DNA of 64,000 bases, from contig NZ_JAELYA010000008.1 in the NCBI RefSeq assembly GCF_017589465.1, positions 62,001 to 126,000 of the forward strand, in the 5' to 3' direction. Origin of the DNA: Pseudomonas schmalbachii (lineage in GTDB: Bacteria > Pseudomonadota > Gammaproteobacteria > Pseudomonadales > Pseudomonadaceae). Each line of letters starts with the position of its first letter. Positions within the stretch are counted from its first letter, which is position 1. Below are positions 20,881-29,640 of this stretch, in pieces. The notes below the pieces were generated by a model. That model ran no database searches. It was not told the DNA's origin and saw only the letters and a list, made by a program, of their open reading frames with translations. A program made the translations under genes and the position numbers.

Positions 20881-22083
20881 ATGAGCGGGCCATTGGCGGG
20901 CGTCCGCATCATCGACATCACCAGCGTGCTGATGGGGCCGTACGCGACGCAACTGCTCGGCGACCTCGGCGCGGACGTGATCAAGATCGAAGCCCCGGCC
21001 GGCGACAACGTGCGCGATATCGGCCCACGGCGCGGCCCGGGGATGGCCGGGGTGTTCATGCAGGCCAACCGCAACAAGCGCAGCATCGTCCTCGACCTGA
21101 AGGCGCCCGACGGCCGCGAGGCCCTGCTGCGCCTGGCGGCGGATGCCGACGTGCTGATCTACAACGTGCGCCCGCAGGCGATGGCGCGGCTGGGGCTGGA
21201 CTACGCGGCGGTGGCGGCGGTCAACCCGCGGATCATCTACGTCGGCGTCTATGGCTACGGACAGGGCGGCCCCTACGCGGCCAAGCCGGCCTACGACGAC
21301 CTGATCCAGGGTGCCGTGGCGCTGCCGACCCTGGCCATGCAGGCCGGCTCCGACGTGCCGCGCTACGTGCCGCTGGCGATGGCCGACCGCGTCGTCGGCA
21401 TGAGCGCGGTGAACGCGGTGACTGCCGCGCTGTTCCACCGCGAGCGCAGCGGCGAGGGGCAGTGCATCGACATCCCGATGTTCGAGACCATGGCCGCCTT
21501 CGTCCTCGGCGACCACATGGGCGGCCTGACCTTCGACCCGCCGGCCGGCCCGGCCGGCTACGCGCGCCTGCTCAACGAGCACCGCAAGCCGTACGTCACC
21601 AGGGACGGCCACCTGTGCGTGATGATCTACAACGACAAGCAGTGGCGGGCGTTCTTCGAACTGATCGGCAGCCCGGAGCTGATGGACAGCGACCCGCGCT
21701 TCAGCACCATCGGCAAGCGCACCGAGCACATCCACGAGCTGTACCGGATGGTCGCCGAGATCATGCTCACCCGCACCAGCGCCGAATGGATCGATGCGCT
21801 GGAAAGCGCCGATATCCCGGTGATGCCGATGCACACCATCGAGTCGCTGATGGACGACCCGCACCTGCAGGCGGTGGGCTTCTTCGAAGAACTCGAACAT
21901 CCCAGCGAAGGACGCATCCGCTCGCTCGGCGTGCCGGCGACCTGGTCGAAGACCCAGCCCTCACTGACCCGCCACGCGCCGCGCCTGGGCCAGCACAGCG
22001 CGGAGGTGCTGCGCGAGGCGGGGTACGGCGAGGAGGAGATCGCGGCGATGGTGGCGCGGGGCGTTACGCGGCTGGAACCGTAG
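20881..22083 (+). CDS. CaiB/BaiF family CoA-transferase
   Basis: Family III CoA-transferase of 400 residues, which would move CoA between carboxylic acids. It opens with MSGPLAGVRIIDITSVLMGP, has LGDLGADVIKIE near residue 35, and PAYDD where racemases have AGHDxNY. This makes it transferase-like and not a racemase. The start at 20881 matches the family N-terminus. The frame remains open upstream into the MITE-like element but without family similarity. The stop TAG is the first TAG of a family A repeat. The donor and acceptor are unknown. The gene sits between LuxR and LysR regulators. Confidence 0.87.
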   Translation: MSGPLAGVRIIDITSVLMGPYATQLLGDLGADVIKIEAPAGDNVRDIGPRRGPGMAGVFMQANRNKRSIVLDLKAPDGREALLRLAADADVLIYNVRPQAMARLGLDYAAVAAVNPRIIYVGVYGYGQGGPYAAKPAYDDLIQGAVALPTLAMQAGSDVPRYVPLAMADRVVGMSAVNAVTAALFHRERSGEGQCIDIPMFETMAAFVLGDHMGGLTFDPPAGPAGYARLLNEHRKPYVTRDGHLCVMIYNDKQWRAFFELIGSPELMDSDPRFSTIGKRTEHIHELYRMVAEIMLTRTSAEWIDALESADIPVMPMHTIESLMDDPHLQAVGFFEELEHPSEGRIRSLGVPATWSKTQPSLTRHAPRLGQHSAEVLREAGYGEEEIAAMVARGVTRLEP

Positions 22084-22246
22084 GGCGGGTGCAACCCGCC
22101 AACCTTTGTCCCGGCGCGTTCATGGGTTACGTAACTACGTGGCTGGGCCAGAAGCCGCGTAGGTTGGTGCTGAACGCAGTGAAGCCCAACGATGGCGATG
22201 TCGGGCTTCGCGTTGCTCAGCGCCAACCTACGGTGGGCATTGCAGC
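22080..22246. repeat. Family A half-repeat and family B 116-bp block
   Basis: Bases 22080-22101 (GTAGGGCGGGTGCAACCCGC) overlap the stop codon of the CoA-transferase gene. Bases 22131-22246 are a near-identical copy of 5813-5928. Confidence 0.9.
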
Positions 22247-22259
22247 CCGCGAAGGTCGC

Positions 22260-23162
22260 TTATTCCTCGACAACCTGCACCACTTCGCGCACATGCTCGA
22301 TGAAATTCCGCGCCGCAGGCGTGACTGCATCGGGCAGTACCGCCAGCGCGGTCCCCACCACCAGCTTCTCCGACACGCCGCGCAGCGGGATCAGGCGGAT
22401 GCCATCGCCGGCGTATTTGCCCAGCCCGTCCGGTAGCAGTGCGACACCGAGGCCACCTTCCACCAGGCCGAGGATGGCATGCACCTGCACCGCCTCCTGG
22501 ACGATCCGTGGCTGGATGCCGGCTTCCTGGAAGGCATACAGGGTCAGCGCGTGCAGGCTCGGCACCAGGCTGCGGGAGTAGATGATGAAGGGCAGCTCCG
22601 CCAGTTCGGCGATTTCCACCTCGTCGCGTGTGGCCAGCGGTGAGTCGCTGCTGACCGCCAGCACCAGGCGTTCGCGTTGCAGCAGGGTGATGCTGGCGCT
22701 GGTCGACTCCAGCACCGGAAAACGCACCAGCGCCACGTCCAGCGTGTGTTCGTCGAGGCGGCGCAGCAGGCCGCTGGTGGGGCCTTCCTCGATCAGCAGG
22801 TCGATGCGCGGATAGCGCTCGCGGAAGCTGCGCACGATGCGCGGCAGCAATGCGTAGGATGCCGAGCCGACGAAACCGACGCGCAGCCGTCCCTGCTCGC
22901 CGGATTCGCCCTCGCGCGCGGAGCGGCGGATTTCCTCGGCGTAGAACAGCGTGCGGCGGGCGTTGCGCAGCACCACCTCGCCGGCCGGGGTCAGCCTGAG
23001 GCCGCTGGGCAGGCGTTCGAACAGCAGCACGCCGAGCTCTTCCTCCAGCTTCTTGATCGACGTGGACAGCGGCGGCTGGGCGATATGCAGCTGCTCCGCG
23101 GCGCGGCGGAAGTTGAGGGTCTCGGCGAGGACCAGCACCTGCTTGAGTTGACGAAGTTCCAT
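22260..23162 (-). CDS. LysR family transcriptional regulator
   Basis: Regulator of 300 residues. The N-terminal winged helix-turn-helix MELRQLKQVLVLAETLNFRRAAEQLHIAQPPLSTSIKKLE (1-40) is followed by a periplasmic-binding-like effector domain (~90-295) with GFVGSASYALLPRIVRSFRERYP. It is close to the CatR/BenM style of LysR proteins that sense small acids or CoA-pathway intermediates. It is divergent from the racemase-like gene at 23339. A classic T-N11-A box lies between them (23198-23212), so it probably controls that gene and itself. Confidence 0.93.
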   Translation of the reverse strand: MELRQLKQVLVLAETLNFRRAAEQLHIAQPPLSTSIKKLEEELGVLLFERLPSGLRLTPAGEVVLRNARRTLFYAEEIRRSAREGESGEQGRLRVGFVGSASYALLPRIVRSFRERYPRIDLLIEEGPTSGLLRRLDEHTLDVALVRFPVLESTSASITLLQRERLVLAVSSDSPLATRDEVEIAELAELPFIIYSRSLVPSLHALTLYAFQEAGIQPRIVQEAVQVHAILGLVEGGLGVALLPDGLGKYAGDGIRLIPLRGVSEKLVVGTALAVLPDAVTPAARNFIEHVREVVQVVEE

Positions 23163-23197
23163 AGGGCTTGCCGTGTTGGCGAGTGGGCGGCGACACC

Positions 23198-23212
23198 ATA
23201 CGCCGAGTGTAT
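23198..23212. promoter_or_regulatory. LysR-type T-N11-A box
   Basis: ATACGCCGAGTGTAT: perfect ATAC/GTAT arms around seven bases, 36 bases upstream of the LysR start and about 126 bases before the racemase-like start. Sequence and position match the usual LysR activator-repressor site. Confidence 0.55.
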
Positions 23213-23338
23213 CGGGCTATCCGAATCCGGTATTGGACGCGGCTTGCGGCGGGCCACAGAGTATCGCATGGCCCCGGCGTCCGCCTGAAGCGTACGGCCG
23301 TGGCCGCGTCTACCAATCTGCCAGAGCGAAAGAATTCC

Positions 23339-24496
23339 ATGGGACCACTTGCTGGTGTGAAAGTGATCGAACTGGCGGGCATCGGGCCGGGCCCGATGGC
23401 CGCCATGATGCTCGCCGACCTGGGCGCCACCGTGCTGCGCATCGAGCGCCGCGAGGCCGTCGACCTGGGCGTGAAGAAAGAGCTGAAGTACAACCTGACG
23501 CTGCGCAACCGCAAGGCCATCGCCCTCGACCTGAAGGACCCGGAAGCGGTCAAGCTGGTGCTGGAGCTGGTCCGCGACGCCGACGCGCTGATCGAGGGCT
23601 TCCGCCCCGGCGTCACCGAGCGCCTCGGCCTCGGCCCGGAGCAGTGCCTGGCGATCAACCCGCGCCTGGTCTACGGCCGCATCACCGGCTGGGGGCAGGA
23701 CGGCCCGCTGGCCAAGGCCGCCGGCCACGACATCAACTACATCGCCCTGACCGGCGTGCTCAACGCCATCGGCCGTAAGGACCAGCTGCCGTCGATTCCG
23801 CTGGCGCTGCTCGGCGACATGAGCGGCGGCGCGCTGTACCTGACCATCGGCGTGCTCGCGGCGATCCTCGAAGCGCGGCAGTCGAAGCAGGGCCAGGTGG
23901 TGGACGCGGCGATCGTCGACGGCACCGCGTCGATGGCGACGATCTTCTACGGCATGACCGCCAGCGGCCAGTGGAACCCCCGGCGCGGCAGCAACGTGCT
24001 GGATTCCGGTGCGCACTTCTACGACGTCTATTCGTGCAAGGACGACCAGCTGATTTCCATCGGCCCCATCGAGGGACGCTTCCACGCCGAACTGCTCAAG
24101 CGCCTGGACATCGACCCGGATCAGGTCGGCGCGCAGAACGACCCGCGCAACTGGCCGAAGGCCCGCGAGCTGTTCGCCCAGGCGTTCAAGCAGCGCAACC
24201 GCGACGAGTGGTGCGCGCTGCTGGAAGGCACCGACGTGTGCTTCTCGCCGGTATTGTCGTTCGCCGAGGCGCCGCAGCATCCGCACCTGAAGGCGCGTGG
24301 CACCCTCATTGAGATCGACGGCGTAGCGCAACCGGCCCCGGCGCCGCGCTTCAGCCGCACGCCGTCGGCCACCCCGACCCCGCCGGAAGCCGCCACCCGC
24401 GCCGGCGCCGACGCGGCCCTGGCCGGCTGGCTGCCGAGCGAGGAGATCAACCGCTGGCGCGACAACGGCGTGCTGGGAGACGGCCCGCAGGGGTGA
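23339..24496 (+). CDS. CaiB/BaiF family protein, alpha-methylacyl-CoA racemase-like
   Basis: Enzyme of 385 residues. MGPLAGVKVIELAGIGPGPM starts the family domain. The racemase His motif AGHDINY and Asp motif LLGDMSGGALYL are both intact, and GSNVLDSGAHFYDVY is typical of AMACR. The predicted reaction is epimerisation of 2-methylacyl-CoA so that an (S)-specific dehydrogenase can act. The frame is open 57 codons upstream, but the family starts at this ATG. The ribosome site is weak (AGAGCGAAAGAA). It is divergent from LysR and followed by repeats and a bidirectional terminator. It is a paralogue of 15566-16672. Confidence 0.9.
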   Translation: MGPLAGVKVIELAGIGPGPMAAMMLADLGATVLRIERREAVDLGVKKELKYNLTLRNRKAIALDLKDPEAVKLVLELVRDADALIEGFRPGVTERLGLGPEQCLAINPRLVYGRITGWGQDGPLAKAAGHDINYIALTGVLNAIGRKDQLPSIPLALLGDMSGGALYLTIGVLAAILEARQSKQGQVVDAAIVDGTASMATIFYGMTASGQWNPRRGSNVLDSGAHFYDVYSCKDDQLISIGPIEGRFHAELLKRLDIDPDQVGAQNDPRNWPKARELFAQAFKQRNRDEWCALLEGTDVCFSPVLSFAEAPQHPHLKARGTLIEIDGVAQPAPAPRFSRTPSATPTPPEAATRAGADAALAGWLPSEEINRWRDNGVLGDGPQG

Positions 24497-24503
24497 GCCC
24501 TTT

Positions 24504-24756
24504 GTACGGTGGACAACGCTTTGCTTGTCCAACGTCGGGGCCATGAATTGGTGGAAATGCTTCGCGATTTCCACCCTACGTATGGAATACGTAGGAGCAG
24601 TTCGTAGGGTGGACAACGCTCTGCTTGTCCACCGCTTTTGATGGTGGTGGAAAAGGCTTCGCCGTTTTCCACCCTACGTTCGAGAGAGAGCGGAAGCCGT
24701 AGGGCGGGTGCAACCCGCCAGTCCGTAGATGTCATGGCGGGTTGCACCCGCCCTAC
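24504..24756. repeat. Family E repeats and a complete family A palindrome
   Basis: Bases 24504-24677 hold GGTGGACAACGC..GCTTGTCCACC and GGTGGAAA..TTTCCACCCTACG units, each as an inverted pair. Bases 24699-24756 are a complete family A palindrome. Together with the terminator they fill the 311-base gap; no gene is visible. Confidence 0.85.
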
Positions 24757-24761
24757 GCGCG

Positions 24762-24793
24762 AAAAAAAGCCGGAGCTGATGCTCCGGCTTTTT
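24762..24793. terminator. Bidirectional rho-independent terminator
   Basis: AAAAAAAGCCGGAGC, loop TGAT, GCTCCGGCTTTTT. A perfect stem with A- and T-runs on both sides, between the convergent racemase-like and acyl-CoA synthetase genes. Confidence 0.95.
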
Positions 24794-24807
24794 CGTTCCT
24801 ACCGCCC

Positions 24808-26355
24808 TCAGGCCTGCTTCGGCCAGTAGCGTTCGCGCAGTTGCTGCTTGTACAGCTTGCCGGTGGGCAGGCGCGGTAGCTGGTCGGTGAAGTCGACCGA
24901 GCGCGGCATCATGTAGCGGCCGATCTTGCCGTTGAGGAACTCGATCAGCGCCTTCGCCAGGTCGTCGGAAGCCTGCGCGCCGGGCACCAGCTCCACCACC
25001 GCCTTGACCTCTTCGCCCATCTCCGCGTTCGGCACGCCGATCACCGCCACGTCGGCGACGCTGGGGTGGAGGATCAGTTCGTTCTCGATCGCCTGCGGGT
25101 AGATGTTGACCCCACCGGAAATGATCATGAACGACTTGCGGTCGGTCAGGTACAGGAAGCCGTCCTCGTCCACGTAGCCGATGTCGCCGATGGCGCTCCA
25201 GTTCGGGTTGCGCGGGTGCTGCGAGGAGCGGGTCTTCTCGGTGTCGTTGTGGTACTGGAAGGCCGGCTGCTCGGAGCCGAAGTAGACCAGGCCCTTCTCG
25301 CCGGCGGGCAGTTCGTTACCCTCGTCGTCGCAGATGTGCAGCGTGCCGATCAGCGGCTTGCCGACCGAGCCCGGGTGGGCCAGCCATTCCTCGCTGTTCA
25401 GCGCGGTGGCGCCGTTGCCTTCGCTGCCGCCGTAGTACTCGTTGATGATCGGCCCCCACCAGTCGATCATCTGCCGCTTGATCTCCACCGGGCAGGGCGC
25501 CGCGGCGTGCACGGCGCTCCGGTGGCTGGACAGGTCGTAGCGCTGGCGATCTTCCGCCGGCAGCTTGAGCAGGCGCACGAACATGGTCGGCACCCACTGG
25601 CTGTGGGTGATGCGGTAACGCTCGATGTTCGCCAGCGCCTGCAGCTCGTCGAACTTCTCCATGAACACCACGGTGGCGCCGAGGTAGTGCAGGTTCAGCG
25701 CGAAGCCCATGGGCGCGGCGTGGTACAGCGGCGCGGTGGACAGGTAGACGCTGTCGCCGGTGTAGCCGAGCAGCGTGACCATCGGGCTGACCGCGGCGTA
25801 CTCGTTGATCTTCACCTGCGGCAGGGCGCGCAGGACGCCTTTCGGCCGGCCGGTGGTGCCGGAGCTGTACATCATGGTGGCGCCCAGCCATTCGTCCGCC
25901 AGGCGTTCGGCGGGGAAGTCGGCCACGGCGTCTTCGAAGCGCGTCCAGCCGTCGAGGGCGCCATCCACCATCAGATGCTGGGTGCAGTTGGGGATCAGCG
26001 GCGGCAGGTCCTTGGCGGTTTCGCGCATGGCCCAGGAGCTGACGATCAGCTTGGAGTTGCTGTCCTCGACGATGTAGGCCACTTCGCCGGCGGTCAGGAA
26101 GCGGTTGATCGGCACCACCAGCAGCCCGGAGCGCAGCGCCGCCCAGCAGATCTCGAAGCAGCGGATGTTGTTCTCGAGGAACATCGCGAAGCGGTCGCCG
26201 CGGCGCAGGCCGTGCGCATGGAGATACTGGGCGAAGCGGTTGGAGCGCTCGTCCAGCTCGCGGTAGGTCAGGGTCTCGCCGCTGTTGGCGTTGATGACGG
26301 CCGGCCTTTCCGGCGTCAGGATGGCGTGATCGCCGAGGTACTTGGGAGCTTCCAT
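24808..26355 (-). CDS. AMP-dependent acyl-CoA synthetase/ligase
   Basis: Adenylate-forming enzyme of 515 residues that would activate a carboxylic acid as its CoA thioester. The P-loop motif MMYSSGTTGRPKGVL is near residue 165, YYGGSEGNGATAL near 305, the ATP-binding IGDIGYVDEDGFLYLTDRK near 400, and the C-terminal catalytic Lys region LPRLPTGKLYKQQLRERY at the end. The ATG at 26355 has AGAGATGA upstream; the longer open frame to 26529 lacks similarity. The substrate is unknown. It is divergent from the LuxR gene at 26645, with a 17-bp dyad between them. Confidence 0.9.
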   Translation of the reverse strand: MEAPKYLGDHAILTPERPAVINANSGETLTYRELDERSNRFAQYLHAHGLRRGDRFAMFLENNIRCFEICWAALRSGLLVVPINRFLTAGEVAYIVEDSNSKLIVSSWAMRETAKDLPPLIPNCTQHLMVDGALDGWTRFEDAVADFPAERLADEWLGATMMYSSGTTGRPKGVLRALPQVKINEYAAVSPMVTLLGYTGDSVYLSTAPLYHAAPMGFALNLHYLGATVVFMEKFDELQALANIERYRITHSQWVPTMFVRLLKLPAEDRQRYDLSSHRSAVHAAAPCPVEIKRQMIDWWGPIINEYYGGSEGNGATALNSEEWLAHPGSVGKPLIGTLHICDDEGNELPAGEKGLVYFGSEQPAFQYHNDTEKTRSSQHPRNPNWSAIGDIGYVDEDGFLYLTDRKSFMIISGGVNIYPQAIENELILHPSVADVAVIGVPNAEMGEEVKAVVELVPGAQASDDLAKALIEFLNGKIGRYMMPRSVDFTDQLPRLPTGKLYKQQLRERYWPKQA

Positions 26356-26480
26356 CTGTCGGTCATCTCTTATGCTTGTATTTGCGTGGGAGCTGTCCTT
26401 GCGCCAGGCGCGCCTGGAAGCTCCGCTACCGGGTCGGTATTGCTGCGGGAAATGGTGGCATGGCGGGAAGCCGGGGGGAG

Positions 26481-26497
26481 CTACCCGCGGAGAGTAG
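26481..26497. promoter_or_regulatory. 17-bp dyad, candidate operator
   Basis: CTACCCGCGGAGAGTAG. It differs from the 15448 site only in the central three bases. It lies between the divergent acyl-CoA synthetase and LuxR genes, 126 bases from the synthetase start. Confidence 0.5.
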
Positions 26498-26644
26498 CTG
26501 TAGGCGTGTCCAGTGGCCTGTACCTTCACCCTGGCGGCCAGGAAAGGGCCGGATCGCCAGTCATGGCGGAACAGGGATCATTCGCTTATCCACTCGCCAC
26601 GGCATTCACCGGAGTCATCGCGGGGCGGGTTGCAGGAGAGTCGC

Positions 26645-29326
26645 ATGCCTGATCACCACAACAGTGTCTCGCCCGCCGCCGACGGGCTGTCCGCCGCCAT
26701 GCCGGGCAGATGGGCCGTGGTTGGGCAAATGCCGCGCGGCAAGCTGCTGGAACGGCTGGACAATGCCGGTAACGCCCGGCTGATCCTGATCCGCGCGGCG
26801 GCGGGGTTCGGCAAGAGCAGCCTGCTCCAGCAATACCGCGAGCGCTGCGTGGCGGCGGGGATGCAGGTCCTCTGGCTGGACATGGAAACGGCGGACAACG
26901 ACCTGGCGAGTTTCGCCGGACGCCTGGAAACCGGCATCCGCGCGCTGGACCTGGGCGACGAGGCCGATGGCACGGACGACGGCGCCGATGCCGCTGAATC
27001 GATCCACCTGCTGCTGGAATACCTGCACGGCAGCGAGCGGCCCTTCGCGATCCTGCTCGACGAGTTCGAGGCGATCCAGAATCCCGCCGTGCTCAGCTTC
27101 ATCCAGCAACTGCTGGCCGCGCTGCCGGCGGCCGGCCGGCTGGTGATCGCCTCGCGCACCACCCCGGCGATCGGCATCGGCCGCATCCGTGCGCGCGGGC
27201 AACTGCTGGAAATTCGGCCCGACGCACTGCGTTTCAGCATGGCGGAGACGGCGTTCTATCTGCGCGACATGCACCGGCTGAAGCTCGGCGACAGCGAGAT
27301 TGCCAGGCTGCACGAGTGCACCGAGGGCTGGGCGGCGGCGCTCTGCCTGGCCGTGCTGTCCCTGCACGGGCGCGACGATCCGGCGGCGTTCATCGAATCC
27401 TTCTCCGGCTCCCATCTGGAACTGGCCAGCTACCTGGCCAACGACATCCTTGCCCAGCAGAGCAGGGAGTGCCGCGGTTTCCTGCTGCAGACCAGCGTGC
27501 TGCGGCAGCTCAGCGCGCCGCTCTGCGATGCGCTGACCGGCCGCAACGACAGCCGGCAGATGATCGAATACCTGCTGCACGCCAACCTGTTCCTGTTCCC
27601 GGTGGACGAGGAGCAGCGCTGGTTCCGCTATCACACCCTGTTCGCCAGTTTCCTCGCCGATGCCCTGGAGCAGCGTTTCCCCGGCCGCGCCGTGGCGTTG
27701 CACCGGGCGGCCGCGCAGTGGCACCTGGCCGAGGGGCTGCCGGTGCAGGCGATCGACCACCTGCTGCGCGCCGGCGATACCCGGGCGGCCGCCGGCGTGC
27801 TGGCCGGCCATTTCCCCGCGCTGTTCGAACGCGGGCATACGCGCCTGCTGCTGCGCTGGCTGGAGCAGATCCCGGTGGAGCAGCTCGACGAGCAGCCGGG
27901 GCTGCTGCTGGTGTATGCCTGGGTGCTGACCCTGGCCCGGCGCTATGACGAGGCGCTGCACCTGGTGGGGCGCTCCGCTTCGCCGGTCGAGCGCGACCTG
28001 ATCCGCTGCATGGTGCTGGCGGTCACCGACCGGGTGGAGGAAGCCTATGAACTGGGGCTGGCGCTGCGCGACCGGGTGACGCCGAACGAGCGCTTCGCCT
28101 ACGGGACGCTGGCCAATACGCTGGCCTACTGCATGCTCGCCACCGGCCGCAGCGACGAGTCGCGACGCCTGCTGTCGAGCGCGATCCAGCACGCCACGCA
28201 GCGTGGAACGGGGTTCATGAAAAGCGTCTCGGTCAGCATCGAAAGCAACCTCGACCTGGTCCAGGGGCGCCTGGGCAGCGCGCTGGCCCGCGTGCAGGAC
28301 CTGGGCCTGAGTCACTGGGGCTCGGCTGGCGGCAAGCTGTTCGGCGGCAAGCTGGCGCTGAACGTCATCCGCGCCGTGGCGCTCTACGAGAGCGGCCAGC
28401 TGGACGAAGTCGAGCTGTTGCTCAGCGAGTGCCAGCCCTATGCGCAGGACAGCGGACCGCTGAACACGCCGATCATCGTCCACCTGCTGCTGGCGCGCAT
28501 CGCCTGGTCGCGTGGCGAGCGGACGGCATGGCAGCAGAACCTGCTGGACCTCGAACAGATCGGCCGCAGCTGCGGCTCCTCGCGCATCCTCTGCTCGGTG
28601 TGGATCGAGCGAGCGCGCGTCGCTTCTCTCGAAGGCCGCCTGGAAGGCGCCGCCCAGGCGCTGTACCAGGCCGAGCGCCACGGCGACTGGGATCGCCCCG
28701 GCATCCTGTTCCACAGCAACGATACGGACAACCCGAGCATCGCCCGTCTGCGCCTGGCTATCGCCCAGGGACAGCACGCCGCGGCGGCCGAGGCGCTGAC
28801 CCAGGCCATCGACGCTGCCGAGGGGCAGCGGCTGCTGCGTCGCGCGCTGAAGCTGCGCCTGCTGCTGGCGCTGGCGCTGGACGGCATGGGGCCGGAGGGC
28901 AGGGCCTTCGCGGTGCTCGGCGAGGCGCTGCGCTTCGCCAGTCACGAAGGCTTTGTCGCGACCTTCCTCGAAGAAGGCGCGCGGCTGGCGGATCTGCTGC
29001 AGCGCTGGGCGCAGTCATACCGGCCCAGCGCATCGGCGCTGGGCATCGCCCCGCGCTTCCTTGGCGAACTGCTCAGGCGGGTCGGTACGCGCAGCGAGCC
29101 GGGCGGCCGCGATGGCGCCGGCGAGGCGCGCGACCTGCTCACCGAGCGCGAACGCGAGGTCATGCAACTGGCCGCCGAAGGCTGCGCGATCCGCGACATC
29201 GCCGAGCGGATGAGTCTTTCCCTGCACACGGTGAAGACCCACCTGCGCAACATCAACGGCAAGCTCGGCTCCCACGGCCGCATGGAAGCCATCGCCATCG
29301 CCCGGTCGCGCGGGTTGCTCGATTAG
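26645..29326 (+). CDS. MalT-like LuxR family ATP-dependent regulator
   Basis: STAND-type regulator of 893 residues. Walker A is AAAGFGKSS near residue 54 and Walker B-like FAILLDEFEAIQ near 133. The SRTTPAIGIGRIRARGQLLEI segment and a TPR-like middle follow. A GerE domain at LLTEREREVMQLAAEG ends TVKTHLRNINGKLGSHGRMEAIAIARSRGLLD. It belongs with the 37871 and 49938 proteins, sharing DEFE..QNP..LSFIQQ and the GLLD-like ending. CAGGAGAG at 26633-26640 fixes the ATG at 26645; an upstream in-frame ATG at 26513 overlaps the divergent synthetase control region. Likely targets are neighbouring catabolic promoters. Confidence 0.93.
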   Translation: MPDHHNSVSPAADGLSAAMPGRWAVVGQMPRGKLLERLDNAGNARLILIRAAAGFGKSSLLQQYRERCVAAGMQVLWLDMETADNDLASFAGRLETGIRALDLGDEADGTDDGADAAESIHLLLEYLHGSERPFAILLDEFEAIQNPAVLSFIQQLLAALPAAGRLVIASRTTPAIGIGRIRARGQLLEIRPDALRFSMAETAFYLRDMHRLKLGDSEIARLHECTEGWAAALCLAVLSLHGRDDPAAFIESFSGSHLELASYLANDILAQQSRECRGFLLQTSVLRQLSAPLCDALTGRNDSRQMIEYLLHANLFLFPVDEEQRWFRYHTLFASFLADALEQRFPGRAVALHRAAAQWHLAEGLPVQAIDHLLRAGDTRAAAGVLAGHFPALFERGHTRLLLRWLEQIPVEQLDEQPGLLLVYAWVLTLARRYDEALHLVGRSASPVERDLIRCMVLAVTDRVEEAYELGLALRDRVTPNERFAYGTLANTLAYCMLATGRSDESRRLLSSAIQHATQRGTGFMKSVSVSIESNLDLVQGRLGSALARVQDLGLSHWGSAGGKLFGGKLALNVIRAVALYESGQLDEVELLLSECQPYAQDSGPLNTPIIVHLLLARIAWSRGERTAWQQNLLDLEQIGRSCGSSRILCSVWIERARVASLEGRLEGAAQALYQAERHGDWDRPGILFHSNDTDNPSIARLRLAIAQGQHAAAAEALTQAIDAAEGQRLLRRALKLRLLLALALDGMGPEGRAFAVLGEALRFASHEGFVATFLEEGARLADLLQRWAQSYRPSASALGIAPRFLGELLRRVGTRSEPGGRDGAGEARDLLTEREREVMQLAAEGCAIRDIAERMSLSLHTVKTHLRNINGKLGSHGRMEAIAIARSRGLLD

Positions 29327-29353
29327 CGCTGCCGGCGCAGGAGAGAGGAAATC

Positions 29354-29591
29354 GTAGGATGGGTTGAGCTTGCGATACCCATCATTCGCGGCATCCACCA
29401 TTCGATGGGTATCGCTTCGCTCAACCCATCCTACGTTTGCGCCGTGGCGGTGGGATTTGTCGCGTGGCTACCCCCTCACCCTAACCCTCTCCCTCCAGGG
29501 AGAGGGGACTGTTCGGAGTTGCCGGCTGGCACGGCATATCGCCCGACGCAGTTGTACCCCCTCTCCCTCCGGGAGAGGGTTGGGGTGAGGG
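29354..29591. repeat. Family C inverted repeat followed by family D
   Basis: Family C, complete, at 29354-29434 (GTAGGATGGGTTGAGCTTGC to CTCAACCCATCCTAC). Family D at 29472-29591. They fill the 314 bases between two convergent LuxR genes; no gene is visible. Confidence 0.88.
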
Positions 29592-29640
29592 AATCGCAAC
29601 GCCGGTGTTTCGGTGGGAGCGAACCACTCCCGCGACTGCC

